A stretch of 42,131 nucleotides of DNA from positions 1 through 42,131 of the forward strand of contig CAUZSN010000010.1 of NCBI GenBank assembly GCA_963582345.1. Direction: 5' to 3'. Positions 25,732 to 35,015 of the stretch are shown piece by piece; the stretch's first letter is position 1; every line of letters starts with the position of its first letter. The translations under genes were made by a program, and so were the position numbers. The stretch is from CAUZSN01 sp963582345 (lineage in GTDB: Bacteria > Planctomycetota > Planctomycetia > Planctomycetales > Planctomycetaceae). The notes below the pieces were generated by a model. It saw only the letters and a list, made by a program, of their open reading frames with translations. It was not told the DNA's origin and searched no databases.

Positions 25732-26517
25732 ATGCAAACGCGTTTCTTGACGGTCTTGCCCGTCTTTAACGAAGAGTCACATATCGTCGACGTTCTGGAT
25801 CAAGTGCGCCGGTACAGCCCAGAGATTTTGGTCGTCGATGACGGTTCGACCGATTGCACGTCTCAGATTCTGGCCGACCAGACTGAAATTCAAATTATCA
25901 CGCACGAGAAAAATATCGGCTATGGAGCCGCATTGCGCAGCAGTTTCGAATACGCCGTGGCGAAAGGATTCGACGTGCTGGTCACAATTGATTGCGACGG
26001 CCAGCACGAACCACGATTGATTCAGCAAGCGGTCACGCAAGTCTTTCCAAACAACGGCGAGCCGGTCGACATTGTTTCTGGCAGCCGTTATCTGAAACAG
26101 TTTGGCGGCGACAGCGTCCCTCCAGAAGACCGTCGACGTATCAACATGCAGATTACTGAGCGCTTGCATCGGGAATTGAAACTAAAGATCACTGACGCGT
26201 TTTGTGGGTTCAAAGCTTATCGCACCGCGGTGATCGAGAACTTCACGATCACAGAGTTGGGCTATGCCATGCCACTACAGGTTTGGGTCCAGGCCGTTCG
26301 GTTAGGGTTGCGAATTGTCGAATTTCCTGTTCCGTTGATCTATTTGGAAGAAATACGATCGTTTGGGGTATCGCTCGACGATTGCAGTCGCCGGATGGCA
26401 TATTATCAACAGGTGCTCGACCGAGAGATGTCAACGATACCGGAGACCAGTGTGCAGACTTCAGGATTGCCCAAAGACGATATCACCGAGCTCTGCTGCT
26501 TTGCTGCCCAACACTGA
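25732..26517 (+). CDS. Family 2 glycosyltransferase (dolichol-phosphate-mannose-synthase-like)
   Basis: A 261-residue GT-A enzyme that moves a sugar from a nucleotide donor. It opens with FLTVLPVFNEESHI, then EILVVDDGSTDCTSQIL (the donor-binding DDGS) and VLVTIDCDGQHEP (the metal-binding DxD-type DCDGQH), with CGFKAYR further on, a pattern of polyprenol-phosphate glycosyltransferases. No C-terminal membrane helices are present, unlike many relatives, so it is soluble or peripheral. The acceptor is unknown. It is followed after 33 bases by the BshC-like gene on the same strand, suggesting one transcript. Confidence 0.88.
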   Translation: MQTRFLTVLPVFNEESHIVDVLDQVRRYSPEILVVDDGSTDCTSQILADQTEIQIITHEKNIGYGAALRSSFEYAVAKGFDVLVTIDCDGQHEPRLIQQAVTQVFPNNGEPVDIVSGSRYLKQFGGDSVPPEDRRRINMQITERLHRELKLKITDAFCGFKAYRTAVIENFTITELGYAMPLQVWVQAVRLGLRIVEFPVPLIYLEEIRSFGVSLDDCSRRMAYYQQVLDREMSTIPETSVQTSGLPKDDITELCCFAAQH

Positions 26518-26550
26518 AATTGGTTCACCCGCGACCTGTTACCACCTAAA

Positions 26551-28275
26551 ATGACATCCATGACCTGCCCAATATCCGAAATCGAATTGCCTTGGACACG
26601 TCAGCAACTAAGTGTGCCTCGCGAGGATGGAACGCTGTTTTCCTCGCCCAGCTTGCACGAGGCCACAGAATTGGCAGCTTGCAACCATGTATCATTGACT
26701 AACGAGTCATACGACGTTCAGGGCCGATCATTGGAACGCCTGCGGCGCTGGACCCGTGAATCGGCGTGTCGAGCGGCCAGGAAGTACACGTCTGAATTAA
26801 CTGGCACAACAATTCCTGAAGTCGACTTTGATCTGCTGTTTGTAGCCGGACATCAACCGTCGTTGTTTCATCCCGGAGTGTGGTCCAAGAACTTTTCCAT
26901 TGGGCAATTGGCGATGCATACGAACGGAGTCGGTCTCAATTTGGTCGTCGACAACGACATCATGTCGTGGACGCGCATTCGCGTTCCTTGTGGAAATCGT
27001 GAGGCGCCATCCGTCGAAATGATCGAGTTTGACGAAGATCGATCTCCTCGACCCTGGGAAGATGCGAGCGTTGTGAATGAAGAACTGTTCCGAAGTTTTG
27101 GAGATCGCCTGACGGCAGCGATGCAACGCTGGAATCTAAATCCGGTCGTCACTCAGATGTGGCCCAACGCAGTTACACACATGTTGCGGTCACCGCGTTT
27201 GACCGACTGCCTCACCGCAGCTCGGAGCCGACTAGAACGGCGCTGGGGACTCGGCAATCTGGAACTGCTCATCAGCCATCTGTGTCGACTTGACCCATTC
27301 CTGTGGTTCACCGCGCACATTCTGGCGCATCTGCCTCGATTCCGCGACATCCATAATCGTGTCTTGTTGGAGTACCGTCAGATCAATCGGATACGGAGTC
27401 GGACACATCCAGTGCCGGATTTGAAAGAGGCCGGCGATTGGCTGGAAGCACCTTTCTGGATCTGGCGAACCGGTGATCTTAAACGAAGTCGAGTATTCGC
27501 CAAACAAGTTGGGCACGAGGTGCGGCTGTCTGATGGTACCCACACATTCGCTAAGCTTCCGCTGACTGCGGATGGGGAAGCCTGTCGTGCTGTTGACGTA
27601 TTGCGTGATCTGTCTGCCGGAAAAATAAAATTGCGTACGCGCGCTTTGACGACGACATTGTTCACTCGCCTTTGTCTCAGCGATTTGTTCGTTCACGGAA
27701 TCGGCGGTGCCAAGTACGACGAAATCACGGACCACATCATCGCACGCTTCTTCAGAGTGACTCCGCCTGGATTTCTGACACTCTCAGCAACGCTCGATTT
27801 GCCCTTCGCCAAACCGTTTGTGGTAGAAACCGACGATCATACCCGCCTACAAGACCTGCTACGTGAGTTGAAATACAATTCTCAACGCCATCTGACTGCT
27901 GGCACAAATGGGAATGCTGATAAATTGATGGCTCAGAAGGCACGTTTAGTTTCCGAACAGAAATCGGTGATGACAAACAGCGTTTCACGACGAATTCGCC
28001 GAAAACGCTCGAGATCCAACTTCCAACGATTCCGACAATTTCAAGAGCTTAACGAACAGTTGGCAACGTTCACACAACCACAGCGACAGAGAATTGAAGA
28101 TGAGCGACAGATGGTTGTTAGCCAGTTGCACGCAAATTCAATACTGAATGACCGCGAATTTTCGTTCTGCCTTTACCCAATCGAGTCAATTCAATCGTTC
28201 ATGAACGGCATTTGGGACATGTCTGCCGTCGCGCACAAACCGGGACATTTCCAGAAGACGGCTTCGGATGATTAA
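26551..28275 (+). CDS. BshC-like protein (distant), function unknown
   Basis: A 574-residue protein that I do not recognise as a named family, but whose layout recalls BshC, the enzyme thought to add cysteine in bacillithiol synthesis. LLFVAGHQPSLFHPGVWSKN (about 95-114) parallels the BshC opening with GQQ.GLF..P. followed by a helix. LNLVVDNDI follows where BshC has its VFW..EDHD strand. LFVHGIGGAKYDEIT (about 375-390) parallels the BshC segment with YVGGPGEIAYF. The C-terminal part (about 455-540) is basic then helical and resembles a coiled coil, also as in BshC. Substrate residues differ, so the same reaction is not implied. No signal peptide. It probably shares a transcript with the GT2 gene. 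Confidence 0.55.
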   Translation: MTSMTCPISEIELPWTRQQLSVPREDGTLFSSPSLHEATELAACNHVSLTNESYDVQGRSLERLRRWTRESACRAARKYTSELTGTTIPEVDFDLLFVAGHQPSLFHPGVWSKNFSIGQLAMHTNGVGLNLVVDNDIMSWTRIRVPCGNREAPSVEMIEFDEDRSPRPWEDASVVNEELFRSFGDRLTAAMQRWNLNPVVTQMWPNAVTHMLRSPRLTDCLTAARSRLERRWGLGNLELLISHLCRLDPFLWFTAHILAHLPRFRDIHNRVLLEYRQINRIRSRTHPVPDLKEAGDWLEAPFWIWRTGDLKRSRVFAKQVGHEVRLSDGTHTFAKLPLTADGEACRAVDVLRDLSAGKIKLRTRALTTTLFTRLCLSDLFVHGIGGAKYDEITDHIIARFFRVTPPGFLTLSATLDLPFAKPFVVETDDHTRLQDLLRELKYNSQRHLTAGTNGNADKLMAQKARLVSEQKSVMTNSVSRRIRRKRSRSNFQRFRQFQELNEQLATFTQPQRQRIEDERQMVVSQLHANSILNDREFSFCLYPIESIQSFMNGIWDMSAVAHKPGHFQKTASDD

Positions 28276-28362
28276 CAGTGGCGTTGGCCGAGAAAATCCA
28301 AGAGGGCAGTCGTTGCGTCACCTGTTCAATTAGGGGCCCCACGAAAGATTTTCGGCCATTGT

Positions 28363-29478
28363 TCACCCCCCTCGTTGCGCAAGCCTGCGCAGAACTTTTA
28401 TACCTCGCCAAAGAACTTTGTCCTCAGCCGCATACGAAATTCGGAAATGCGTGTCCGTTGAACTAAAGACATTGCCGGGAATGATCAGCAGGGTTTCTTT
28501 GATCGCTTCAGCAACGAATTCGGTACCAGTGCCCCAGGGCGTTTTTACGAACAAGTAGAATGCGCCGCTTGCTCCCTTGATGTCAAATTCGTCTTTGAGT
28601 TCACGCACCATCAAATCGCGTTTTTGGTGGTATTGTTCAAGTCGACCGGAAATGTCATGGTTCCAGGCGGCCAGTCCCGCCCATTGCACGGGATGAGGAG
28701 CACAGACGAAAGTAAATTGCTGCAATTTGATCATCTGCTGCATAACGTGTTCAGGTCCATGAGCGTACCCCAGCCGCCAGCCGGTCATTGAATGCGACTT
28801 GCTGAAGCCATCGATGACAAGTGTTTGGTCATTGAACTGGGCCGGGCTAACAAATGGCCGGTCGTAACAGAATTTGCTGTAGACTTCGTCGCTGATAAGT
28901 GCAATGTCATGCTCGTACGCCAGCTCGGCCAGCTCACGTAATTCATCCTGGTCCGCCACATATCCAGTCGGATTGCAGGGACTGTTGCATAGGATAACTT
29001 TGGTGCGGTCGGTGATGGCGGCTCGAACTTTGTTTCCGTCGATTCGGAAGTCGGGATAGGTGTCGACGAATACGGCTTGCCCACCGGCCAAGATGGTCAA
29101 ATGTTTGTACATGACGAAATAGGGATCGAAAAGGATCACCTCGTCGCCGGGATTGACCAATGTGCACAGCGCCAGCATTAACGCTCCACTCGTTCCACTG
29201 GTAATGAAGACTTGTCGATCGGAGTGACCGTACGTCTGATCCACCCGGATCTGAATCTTCTGTTGGAGCTGAGCGATCCCTTGACTTTGGCTATAGGTAT
29301 TCTTGCCTTCGGCAACAGCTTGAGACAGCGCTTCCTTGACCGGTTCGGGCGTATCAAAATGCGGTTGACCGATACTAAGATTGATCACATCCTGCAAATT
29401 CGCAGCCAGGTCGAACACTTTGCGAATTCCAGACGCGTCAATCTGGTGCAGCCGGTCGGCAATCCAGCGATCACTCAT
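28363..29478 (-). CDS. PLP-dependent aminotransferase, class I/II
   Basis: A fold-type I aminotransferase of 371 residues starting at ATG 29478 after GAGGGTG; eight extra upstream residues in frame lack support. INLSIGQPHFDTPEPV at the N-terminus and YSQSQGIAQLQQKI mark the aspartate-aminotransferase-like subgroup. The cofactor sites are NSPCNPTGYV, DEVYSKFCYD and the Schiff-base lysine in GFSKSHSMTGWRLGY, with RISYA near the end as the substrate-carboxylate arginine. The amino donor and acceptor cannot be told from the sequence; aspartate or a large neutral amino acid is likely. It is monocistronic by position. Confidence 0.93.
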   Translation of the reverse strand: MSDRWIADRLHQIDASGIRKVFDLAANLQDVINLSIGQPHFDTPEPVKEALSQAVAEGKNTYSQSQGIAQLQQKIQIRVDQTYGHSDRQVFITSGTSGALMLALCTLVNPGDEVILFDPYFVMYKHLTILAGGQAVFVDTYPDFRIDGNKVRAAITDRTKVILCNSPCNPTGYVADQDELRELAELAYEHDIALISDEVYSKFCYDRPFVSPAQFNDQTLVIDGFSKSHSMTGWRLGYAHGPEHVMQQMIKLQQFTFVCAPHPVQWAGLAAWNHDISGRLEQYHQKRDLMVRELKDEFDIKGASGAFYLFVKTPWGTGTEFVAEAIKETLLIIPGNVFSSTDTHFRISYAAEDKVLWRGIKVLRRLAQRGG

Positions 29479-29766
29479 CGAATCACCCTCGAAGACTACC
29501 ACACTTATGCACGCGTCTTAGCGCGAGTCGATCCGTTTGTCCAGGGCAAATGGCAAAGCATTCGAAAGATTCACGCACTCGGAGCTGCGATTGCGGTAGG
29601 GTCAGCAGCACAAAGGATAGCCCTGATACCGTATATCATCCAGGTCTTCCCCTGTAGAAATTAGGCGTATCGATTGTCCAATGTAATAATGACGTTGAGA
29701 AGTCGAAAACACGAGCCGGCACCGATGCAACGAATTTCTTCGGCGACTTGCTTTGAATTGGCACGT

Positions 29767-30306
29767 TCAGTTCGACAAAGCCGGGACAACGTTTTCGAGA
29801 ACCTGTAAAGCATTTTTGAATTCCGGTTCTTTCATTTCTTTGACTTTGTGGAGTGTTGCTTCAAGTTTCGTTTTGTGGGGTTTGAGAAAGGGCAGCAACG
29901 CTTTCTGGCGTGCCATGTCCTGAAGCAATTGGACACTCTTCGCAAATCCTTGTACCTTGCCGGGAGATTGCCACTGATCGTCTTGCAGCAACTTCGTGAC
30001 TGAGGATACGGCACTCAAGACTGCTGACTCTACAATTTGTCGGTTGCTTGGGTCCTTCGCGAATCCCACGAGAAGAGTGACCATACTGTTGACAGACTCA
30101 ATAGGTTCTTTATTGGGTATTTCTTTCGTGGATTGCTGCTGTGGCACGGCGCTTGCTTTAGTGTGTTTCGCGGGTGTTTCCTTGTGCGTCGGTGCCGGCA
30201 TTTTCTTGGATGTGGCTGCGGTCGACGCTGAATCGTTTGTTGTGTTCTCCTGAGCGCTGCATCCGAATGAGAACATTGTGATTGTGGCTAAAATCACGAT
30301 CCGCAT
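29767..30306 (-). CDS. Small lipoprotein, function unknown
   Basis: A 179-residue protein from ATG 30306, with GGAG at suitable distance. The signal ends in the lipobox FSFGC (Cys near residue 16), so the protein should be membrane-anchored outside the cytoplasm. A low-complexity linker rich in Thr, Lys, Pro and Ala (about 25-75) leads to a helical domain (VNSMVTLLVGFAKDPSNRQI ... LQVLENVVPAL). No family was recognised and no neighbours share its strand closely. Confidence 0.65.
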   Translation of the reverse strand: MRIVILATITMFSFGCSAQENTTNDSASTAATSKKMPAPTHKETPAKHTKASAVPQQQSTKEIPNKEPIESVNSMVTLLVGFAKDPSNRQIVESAVLSAVSSVTKLLQDDQWQSPGKVQGFAKSVQLLQDMARQKALLPFLKPHKTKLEATLHKVKEMKEPEFKNALQVLENVVPALSN

Positions 30307-30476
30307 GACCACAGTCTCCGTTGTTAAGTTGAATTTGATACTTGATTGTTCCGTATACAACCTATAGTTCAGTTTTATTGCTTACTAGACAAACAATCAA
30401 GCAGATGATTGTAACAATCCGAAGACAGTTGAATTCCTTCGGCTTGTAGGTCATCTCGACAATCTGCTTCGACAAA

Positions 30477-30966
30477 CTAGTTTTCCGACGGCACAATATC
30501 CATCTGCACAATCATGAAATGTTGCCCATCGCCAATGAAGACGCCCTTGATCAGACTCACATAGTTGTCGTCCTGATCCCAAGCCAAAGTAACGTGGTCC
30601 AACGAGAAGGATGATGTTGTTGGTCGGATCCAGATCGACCTAGCGCACATCACCGCAATAAATTGACACCCAAGCGTGAGACGGATCGGCTCCCGCTAAA
30701 CGTGGCTGACCAGGCAGGGGTAATGTCCACAGATAGTCGCTGACATACTGGGCAGCCAGACCCAACTCACGCAGAGGCTAAATCGCCAGGACCGCAAAAT
30801 CTTGACAAATGACGAGGCGTAGCCGAAAAACTTCATTCGAAGAAGTGTGCAGTTCAGTCGCAGACGTGTCGTATGTGAAATCGTTATGAATTCACGCGGT
30901 TAAATCAAACGTGGCCTCGAACACCGAGTATCCTGGAGTGAAGGAACTTCGGGAACACCCGACAAG
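30477..30966 (-). pseudogene. Relic of a transglutaminase-family gene
   Basis: Read leftward, the strand encodes SFTPGYSVFEATFDLTA, a TGA, IHNDFTYDTSATELHTSSNEVF, VICQDFAVLAI, a TAG, PLRELGLAAQYVSDYLWTLP, GADPSHAWVSIYCGDVR, a TAG (30640-30642, where the family has Trp), and VDLDPTNNII. After a frameshift near 30600 comes DHVTLAWDQDDNYVSLIKG and FIGDGQHFMIVQMDIVPSEN, then TAG at 30477-30479. These are the Cys, His and Asp motifs and the C-terminus of a bacterial transglutaminase-family protein. At least three internal stops and one frameshift make it a pseudogene; the N-terminal part is missing or unrecognisable. It belongs with the ATP-grasp relic just upstream. Confidence 0.85.
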
Positions 30967-31200
30967 CCACATCAGAAACCGTCGCTGCGGGCAAGCCCGG
31001 GAGAACTGTCGTGCTTCGAGCCTCTATGAGACAAGTCGTTCCTCAAGGCTTCTACGAGATTAGCCCAAGCCGGTGAACTCGAGAATTTCTGTGTTGTGGC
31101 CGTCAATAACTTGACTCATTGAAGTTGCAATCAGTTTGCGTCGGACTTCCTGGATTGAAAACAGATCGATCTGGTTGTCGAAGTAGTCTAAATCGCTTGT

Positions 31201-31456
31201 CCGAAACGGCCAGTCTCTGTGTACATTGTATGTTACAGAGTTTTTATGGATCAATTGCTGAGCCTGTTCCCATCGCTGTGAAAGTTTCTATGGACCGAGT
31301 CGATTGACAGCATTGACAAACGTTTTCCAATGCTGTCGCATTACATCCGGTTCCGAGTATATTTCACTGCACACGCCCAATGAGACCGCGTAATCTTGAA
31401 GCAGGTTGTCGCTATTTGGTTGTTGAGTCACTGGAAAAGATGTACTCGTGGACCAC
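31201..31456 (-). pseudogene. Relic of circularly permuted ATP-grasp gene (N-terminal part)
   Basis: The leftward frame encodes SDNLLQDYAVSLGVCSEIYS, EPDVMRQHWKTFVNAVNRLGP, a TAG at 31288-31290, then KLSQRWEQAQQLIHKNSVTYNV. This is the start of circularly permuted ATP-grasp proteins (the DUF404/DUF407 group), in which RLGPEEL..RW..A..LI.ENGVTYNVYGDP is typical; the TAG replaces a Glu codon. After VTYNV the sequence departs from the family, and the frame ends at TAA 31060-31062. The remaining 400-plus residues and the alpha-E gene that usually follows are gone, leaving this stub near the transglutaminase relic. The start lies at or just inside the end of the NAD kinase gene. Confidence 0.75.
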
Positions 31457-32224
31457 TTATGGAATGAATTGTTCGGCCAATATCCGTTCTTCCAGGTTAT
31501 GCTCGCGATCAAACAGCAACTTCAATTCCGTTTCGGAGTCCTCCTGCACGTTCACTTCAACGACGTCACGCACTTCTGTAGCGTCGGCAACAGCGCTAAC
31601 AGGTCGACTGTGATGATCGACAACCTCGAACGTCACGTTGGCGTGGCGCGGCAACGTGGCACCGCGCCAACGGCGCGGTCGAAATGCACTGATTGGCGTC
31701 AGTGCCAGAACACCCGACCCGATGGGCAGGATCGGCCCGTGTGCCGAAAGATTGTAGGCCGTGCTACCGGCCGGAGTCGCCAACAGACATCCGTCGCAGA
31801 CCAGTTGATCCAGACGCACTCGCCCGTCGACCTTGATGCGCAGATGTGCCGCCAGCCGAGTTTGACGCAGTAACGAGACTTCGTTGATCGCATGTGCTTT
31901 GTAGTCATTGCCGGACTCTTGAATTGCATTCATCTTCAACGGATGCAGCGCGGCGACCTTTGCTTGCTTCAGGCGATCAATCAGATTTTCTTCCGAGTAT
32001 TGATTCATCAGAAAACCGATCGTTCCCTGATTCATGCCGTAGATCGGTTTCCCGATTTTAATATAGCGGTGAAGCGTCTCCAGCATGAATCCATCACCGC
32101 CCAACGCGACGATAACATCGGCCTCGACTGGCTCGGCATGCACATATTTTTTTTTGAGCGATTGCAGGGCACGCTGAGCTTGGTCGAACTGACCGGCAAC
32201 GAAAGCGACCTTTTGAAATTCCAT
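31457..32224 (-). CDS. nadK: NAD kinase
   Basis: Phosphorylates NAD to NADP, the only known route to NADP. The 255-residue protein starts at ATG 32224, with AGGA in front; a longer frame to 32374 has no ribosome-binding site. It has the GGDG motif (42-45, in VALGGDGFMLETL), a variant of the NxGxxGFL strand (NQGTIGFLMN), INEVSLLRQ, and TPAGSTAYNLSAHGPILP for NAD binding. RPRRWRGATLP lies in the C-terminal beta-domain. The short N-terminal domain resembles the alpha-proteobacterial form. It is divergent from the Pcm gene. Confidence 0.93.
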   Translation of the reverse strand: MEFQKVAFVAGQFDQAQRALQSLKKKYVHAEPVEADVIVALGGDGFMLETLHRYIKIGKPIYGMNQGTIGFLMNQYSEENLIDRLKQAKVAALHPLKMNAIQESGNDYKAHAINEVSLLRQTRLAAHLRIKVDGRVRLDQLVCDGCLLATPAGSTAYNLSAHGPILPIGSGVLALTPISAFRPRRWRGATLPRHANVTFEVVDHHSRPVSAVADATEVRDVVEVNVQEDSETELKLLFDREHNLEERILAEQFIP

Positions 32225-32436
32225 AATGGAATCCTGTGGGCTTTCGGGATCGGTGTCAATGCTTGTGAGAGGTTGTACTGGAAATTCTGTTTTGTTGCCA
32301 GTCAGACAATATCGTTCATCTCGACCATGGTCGTGTGTGTGAATGGCGATTGTTCCAAGGGCAGCGCCAGCCATAGGAGCCGACTCGTTTTTTCAAACGG
32401 CTGCCTTGCGGATTCAATTGAGTTCTCCTCCTGGTC

Positions 32437-32442
32437 TATAAT
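32437..32442 (+). promoter_or_regulatory. Possible -10 box for the exported Pcm gene
   Basis: A perfect TATAAT lies 40 bases before the ATG at 32483. The best -35 (TCAATT at 32414-32419, 17-base spacer) is poor. Confidence 0.3.
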
Positions 32443-32482
32443 GGATTCAGAAAATCAGCAGAAACTATCTACGAGGCACAAT

Positions 32483-33736
32483 ATGTTTTCGCCAGTTCGT
32501 CGAAGTCGCGATTCAATCCGGTCGAAGGTTTTTTGCGGCATGATGCTGCTTTTCGTACTGGTTTCGTACGCCACCCCAATGATCGCTCAGTCGTCTGATC
32601 GATTCCGCGAACTGCGACTCACAATGGTCCGCGAGTACATCGAACGAGAAGGTATCATTAATCCGCGAGTTTTGGTTGCGATGAAGCAAGTGCTCCGGCA
32701 TGAATTTGTCCGCTCGGGCCTGAGAAATCAAGCATACGTTGACCGCGCATTGCCCATTGGGTACAAGCAGACAATTTCACCGCCATTTATTGTCGCATAC
32801 ATGACTCAATCAATCGACCCGCAGCCAATCGATCGAGTGCTCGAAATCGGTACTGGCAGTGGTTATCAGGCGGCTGTACTGTCCGTGTTGGTCAATGACG
32901 TTTACACGATCGAGATCGTGGAACCGCTGGGCAAGACGGCCGCCAAACGACTGAAACGCCTGGGCTACGATAACGTACACGCGAAGATCGGAGATGGTTA
33001 CAAAGGCTGGTCCGAACACGCTCCCTTCGACAAGATCATCGTCACTTGCTCGCCGGAACATATTCCGGCTCCGTTGGCTGAACAACTTTGCGAAGGCGGA
33101 AAAATGATCATCCCACTGGGCGAGCGGTATCAGCAAGTCTTTCATCTTCTGGAAAAACGTAACGGAAAGCTTGTCCAAATAAGGTTAATCCCCACCTTGT
33201 TCGTCCCCATGACCGGTATTGCGGCAGAAAAACGCAAGGTCAAACCGGATCCTACGAATCCTCGTATTCTGAATGGAGGTTTTGAACTCGATAGCAATGG
33301 CGATAACCGGCCTGATAATTGGCACTACTTGCGACAAGGGACGTTGGTCTACGAAAACGCGCCAGAAGGAGACTGTTACCTGCAGTTCGAGAACAAGGAG
33401 TTGGGACGCTATTCACAAGCGCTCCAGGGGATGCCGGTTGACGGCCGCTCAATCGGCGCCATAGGCATCAGCTTGCGAATTAAGGTTGATAAGGTGACGC
33501 TTGGAGTGAAGTCGTATGAAAAACCGGCGCTGACGATCCACTTCTTTGATTCCGTCCGCAGGACAATCGGTGAGGCACATCTGGGACCGTGGATTCACAA
33601 GTCGAATTGGAAACGAGCAGCATCGACCATTTCGGTGCCGGCGAAAGCGCGTGAAGCTATTGTGCGAATTGGTCTGAACGGTGCTGCTGGCCAGCTGAGC
33701 ATCGACGATGTGCACTTGGTATCGAAACGGCGGTAA
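32483..33736 (+). CDS. pcm: Exported protein-L-isoaspartate O-methyltransferase with jelly-roll tail
   Basis: Pcm methylates isoaspartyl residues in damaged proteins using SAM. The ATG at 32483 has GAGG seven bases upstream and gives 417 residues; an ATG at 32441 lacks a site. The N-terminus has a basic stretch and a hydrophobic segment ending PMIAQ, a likely signal peptide. The Pcm core follows: HEFVRSGLRNQAYVDRALPI, GYKQTISPPFIVAYM (catalytic TIS region), VLEIGTGSGYQAAVLS (SAM site) and IVTCSPEHIPAPL. From about residue 258, NGGFELDSNGDNRPDNWHY opens a CBM4/9-like beta-sandwich to the end, with QLSIDDVHLV closing it. SAM is not expected outside the cytoplasm, so either the signal is a membrane anchor or the enzyme works on unusual terms. 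Confidence 0.88.
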   Translation: MFSPVRRSRDSIRSKVFCGMMLLFVLVSYATPMIAQSSDRFRELRLTMVREYIEREGIINPRVLVAMKQVLRHEFVRSGLRNQAYVDRALPIGYKQTISPPFIVAYMTQSIDPQPIDRVLEIGTGSGYQAAVLSVLVNDVYTIEIVEPLGKTAAKRLKRLGYDNVHAKIGDGYKGWSEHAPFDKIIVTCSPEHIPAPLAEQLCEGGKMIIPLGERYQQVFHLLEKRNGKLVQIRLIPTLFVPMTGIAAEKRKVKPDPTNPRILNGGFELDSNGDNRPDNWHYLRQGTLVYENAPEGDCYLQFENKELGRYSQALQGMPVDGRSIGAIGISLRIKVDKVTLGVKSYEKPALTIHFFDSVRRTIGEAHLGPWIHKSNWKRAASTISVPAKAREAIVRIGLNGAAGQLSIDDVHLVSKRR

Positions 33737-33814
33737 GTAAGGTAGGCACCGACTACCATTGTTGCTTATGTTTGAGGGCACCGATTACCCTGCAACTTTT
33801 CGGAGAAACATCAG

Positions 33815-34882
33815 TTGTCGAAGCAAACCCTTCTGGACATCCAACGCTCAGCGGGTGCCGTATTCGCGGAAATGGAGATGGACCGACCATTCGTTCTCCA
33901 TTTTGGAAAGCCGCATGCCGAATTTCAGTCGGCTCGAAACACTGCTGCCGTGTTTGATTTAAGCGATCGGACACAAATTGAAATGACTGGTAACGACCGC
34001 TGTTCGTTTCTGCACAATTTCTGCACGAACGACATAAAATCTTTGCAACCGGGCCAAGGGTGCCAGGCGTTTGTCACAAACGTCAAAGGCCGCGTACTGA
34101 GTCATATTTTCGTCTTCGCGGAATTGGACTCATTGTGGCTCGAGACGGTGGCGGAGACAGAAGAAGCGATACTAGCTCACCTGAATCGTTACATCATCTC
34201 CGAGGACGTTCAGCTACACGGTCGATCGTCGGATTTCGGCGAGCTGTTCATGACCGGACCAGAGACACTAGCAAGATTGGGTCGGTTGAACCTTGCGGTC
34301 GAAGAACTTGACCTGTACGGCCATACAACGTGGAGTTTAGGTGACGTTTCCATTTCGGTGCGACGAACCGATTTTCTAGGAACTCTGGGCTTCTTACTAT
34401 CGGTACCAGCTGCCGAACTGGTTAATCTTTGGGACCTATTGATCGACATGCATGTGTCTCCTGCCGGCGCTGAAGCATTCCACGCACTGCGCATTGAGGC
34501 CGGGACGCCATTATACGGCCGCGACATCAGCGACACAAATCTGGCCCAAGAAGTCGCTCATACAAAACAAGCAATCTCCTTTGCCAAAGGGTGCTACCTG
34601 GGACAAGAACCCATTGCCCGCATCGACGCCTTGGGACACGTGAACCAAGAACTGCGCGGGCTAAGACTGCAATCCGGCCCGGTGCCCAAACCAGGAAGTT
34701 TAGTCGTCACCGGCCAGGACGAAAAGGAAGTGGGTATGATCACCTCGTCGGCATTGTCGTATGACGACGGGAAGCCGGTTGCGCTGGCGTATCTTCGCAG
34801 AGGATTTGTCACGCCAGGCACCGTGGTCAGCGTCAAGTCCAGCGATCTAAGTGTGGCGGCGACAGTTTTCTGGCCACACTAA
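33815..34882 (+). CDS. ygfZ: YgfZ/GcvT-domain folate-binding protein
   Basis: A 355-residue member of the YgfZ family, tetrahydrofolate-dependent proteins that help keep iron-sulfur enzymes working. It starts at TTG 33815 after GGAG; the first in-frame ATG would cut into the N-terminal helix. The signature KGCYLGQE lies at about 258-265 with the conserved Cys. Other family marks are FDLSDRTQIEMTGNDR...FLHNFCTND, FVTNVKGRVLSHIFVF and EALRIEAGTPLYG-like FHALRIEAGTPLYGRD. It lies between the Pcm gene and malate dehydrogenase on the same strand. Confidence 0.9.
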   Translation: MSKQTLLDIQRSAGAVFAEMEMDRPFVLHFGKPHAEFQSARNTAAVFDLSDRTQIEMTGNDRCSFLHNFCTNDIKSLQPGQGCQAFVTNVKGRVLSHIFVFAELDSLWLETVAETEEAILAHLNRYIISEDVQLHGRSSDFGELFMTGPETLARLGRLNLAVEELDLYGHTTWSLGDVSISVRRTDFLGTLGFLLSVPAAELVNLWDLLIDMHVSPAGAEAFHALRIEAGTPLYGRDISDTNLAQEVAHTKQAISFAKGCYLGQEPIARIDALGHVNQELRGLRLQSGPVPKPGSLVVTGQDEKEVGMITSSALSYDDGKPVALAYLRRGFVTPGTVVSVKSSDLSVAATVFWPH

Positions 34883-35015
34883 ACATTCGTGCGGTGAAGT
34901 AATCCCGAGGACCGGAATACACCCCTCGTTAGTTGCTCAGTCTCTTCCAAATCGGTACAACGGCATTTCGTTGAACTGCCAAACGGTTATGGACTGCCTA
35001 CAAGGAGATCAACTC

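Noticed and set aside
31892..32482. Long upstream extension of the Pcm frame over the NAD kinase gene
   Set aside because: It is antisense to a secure nadK; the Pcm start at 32483 has a ribosome-binding site and a signal peptide.
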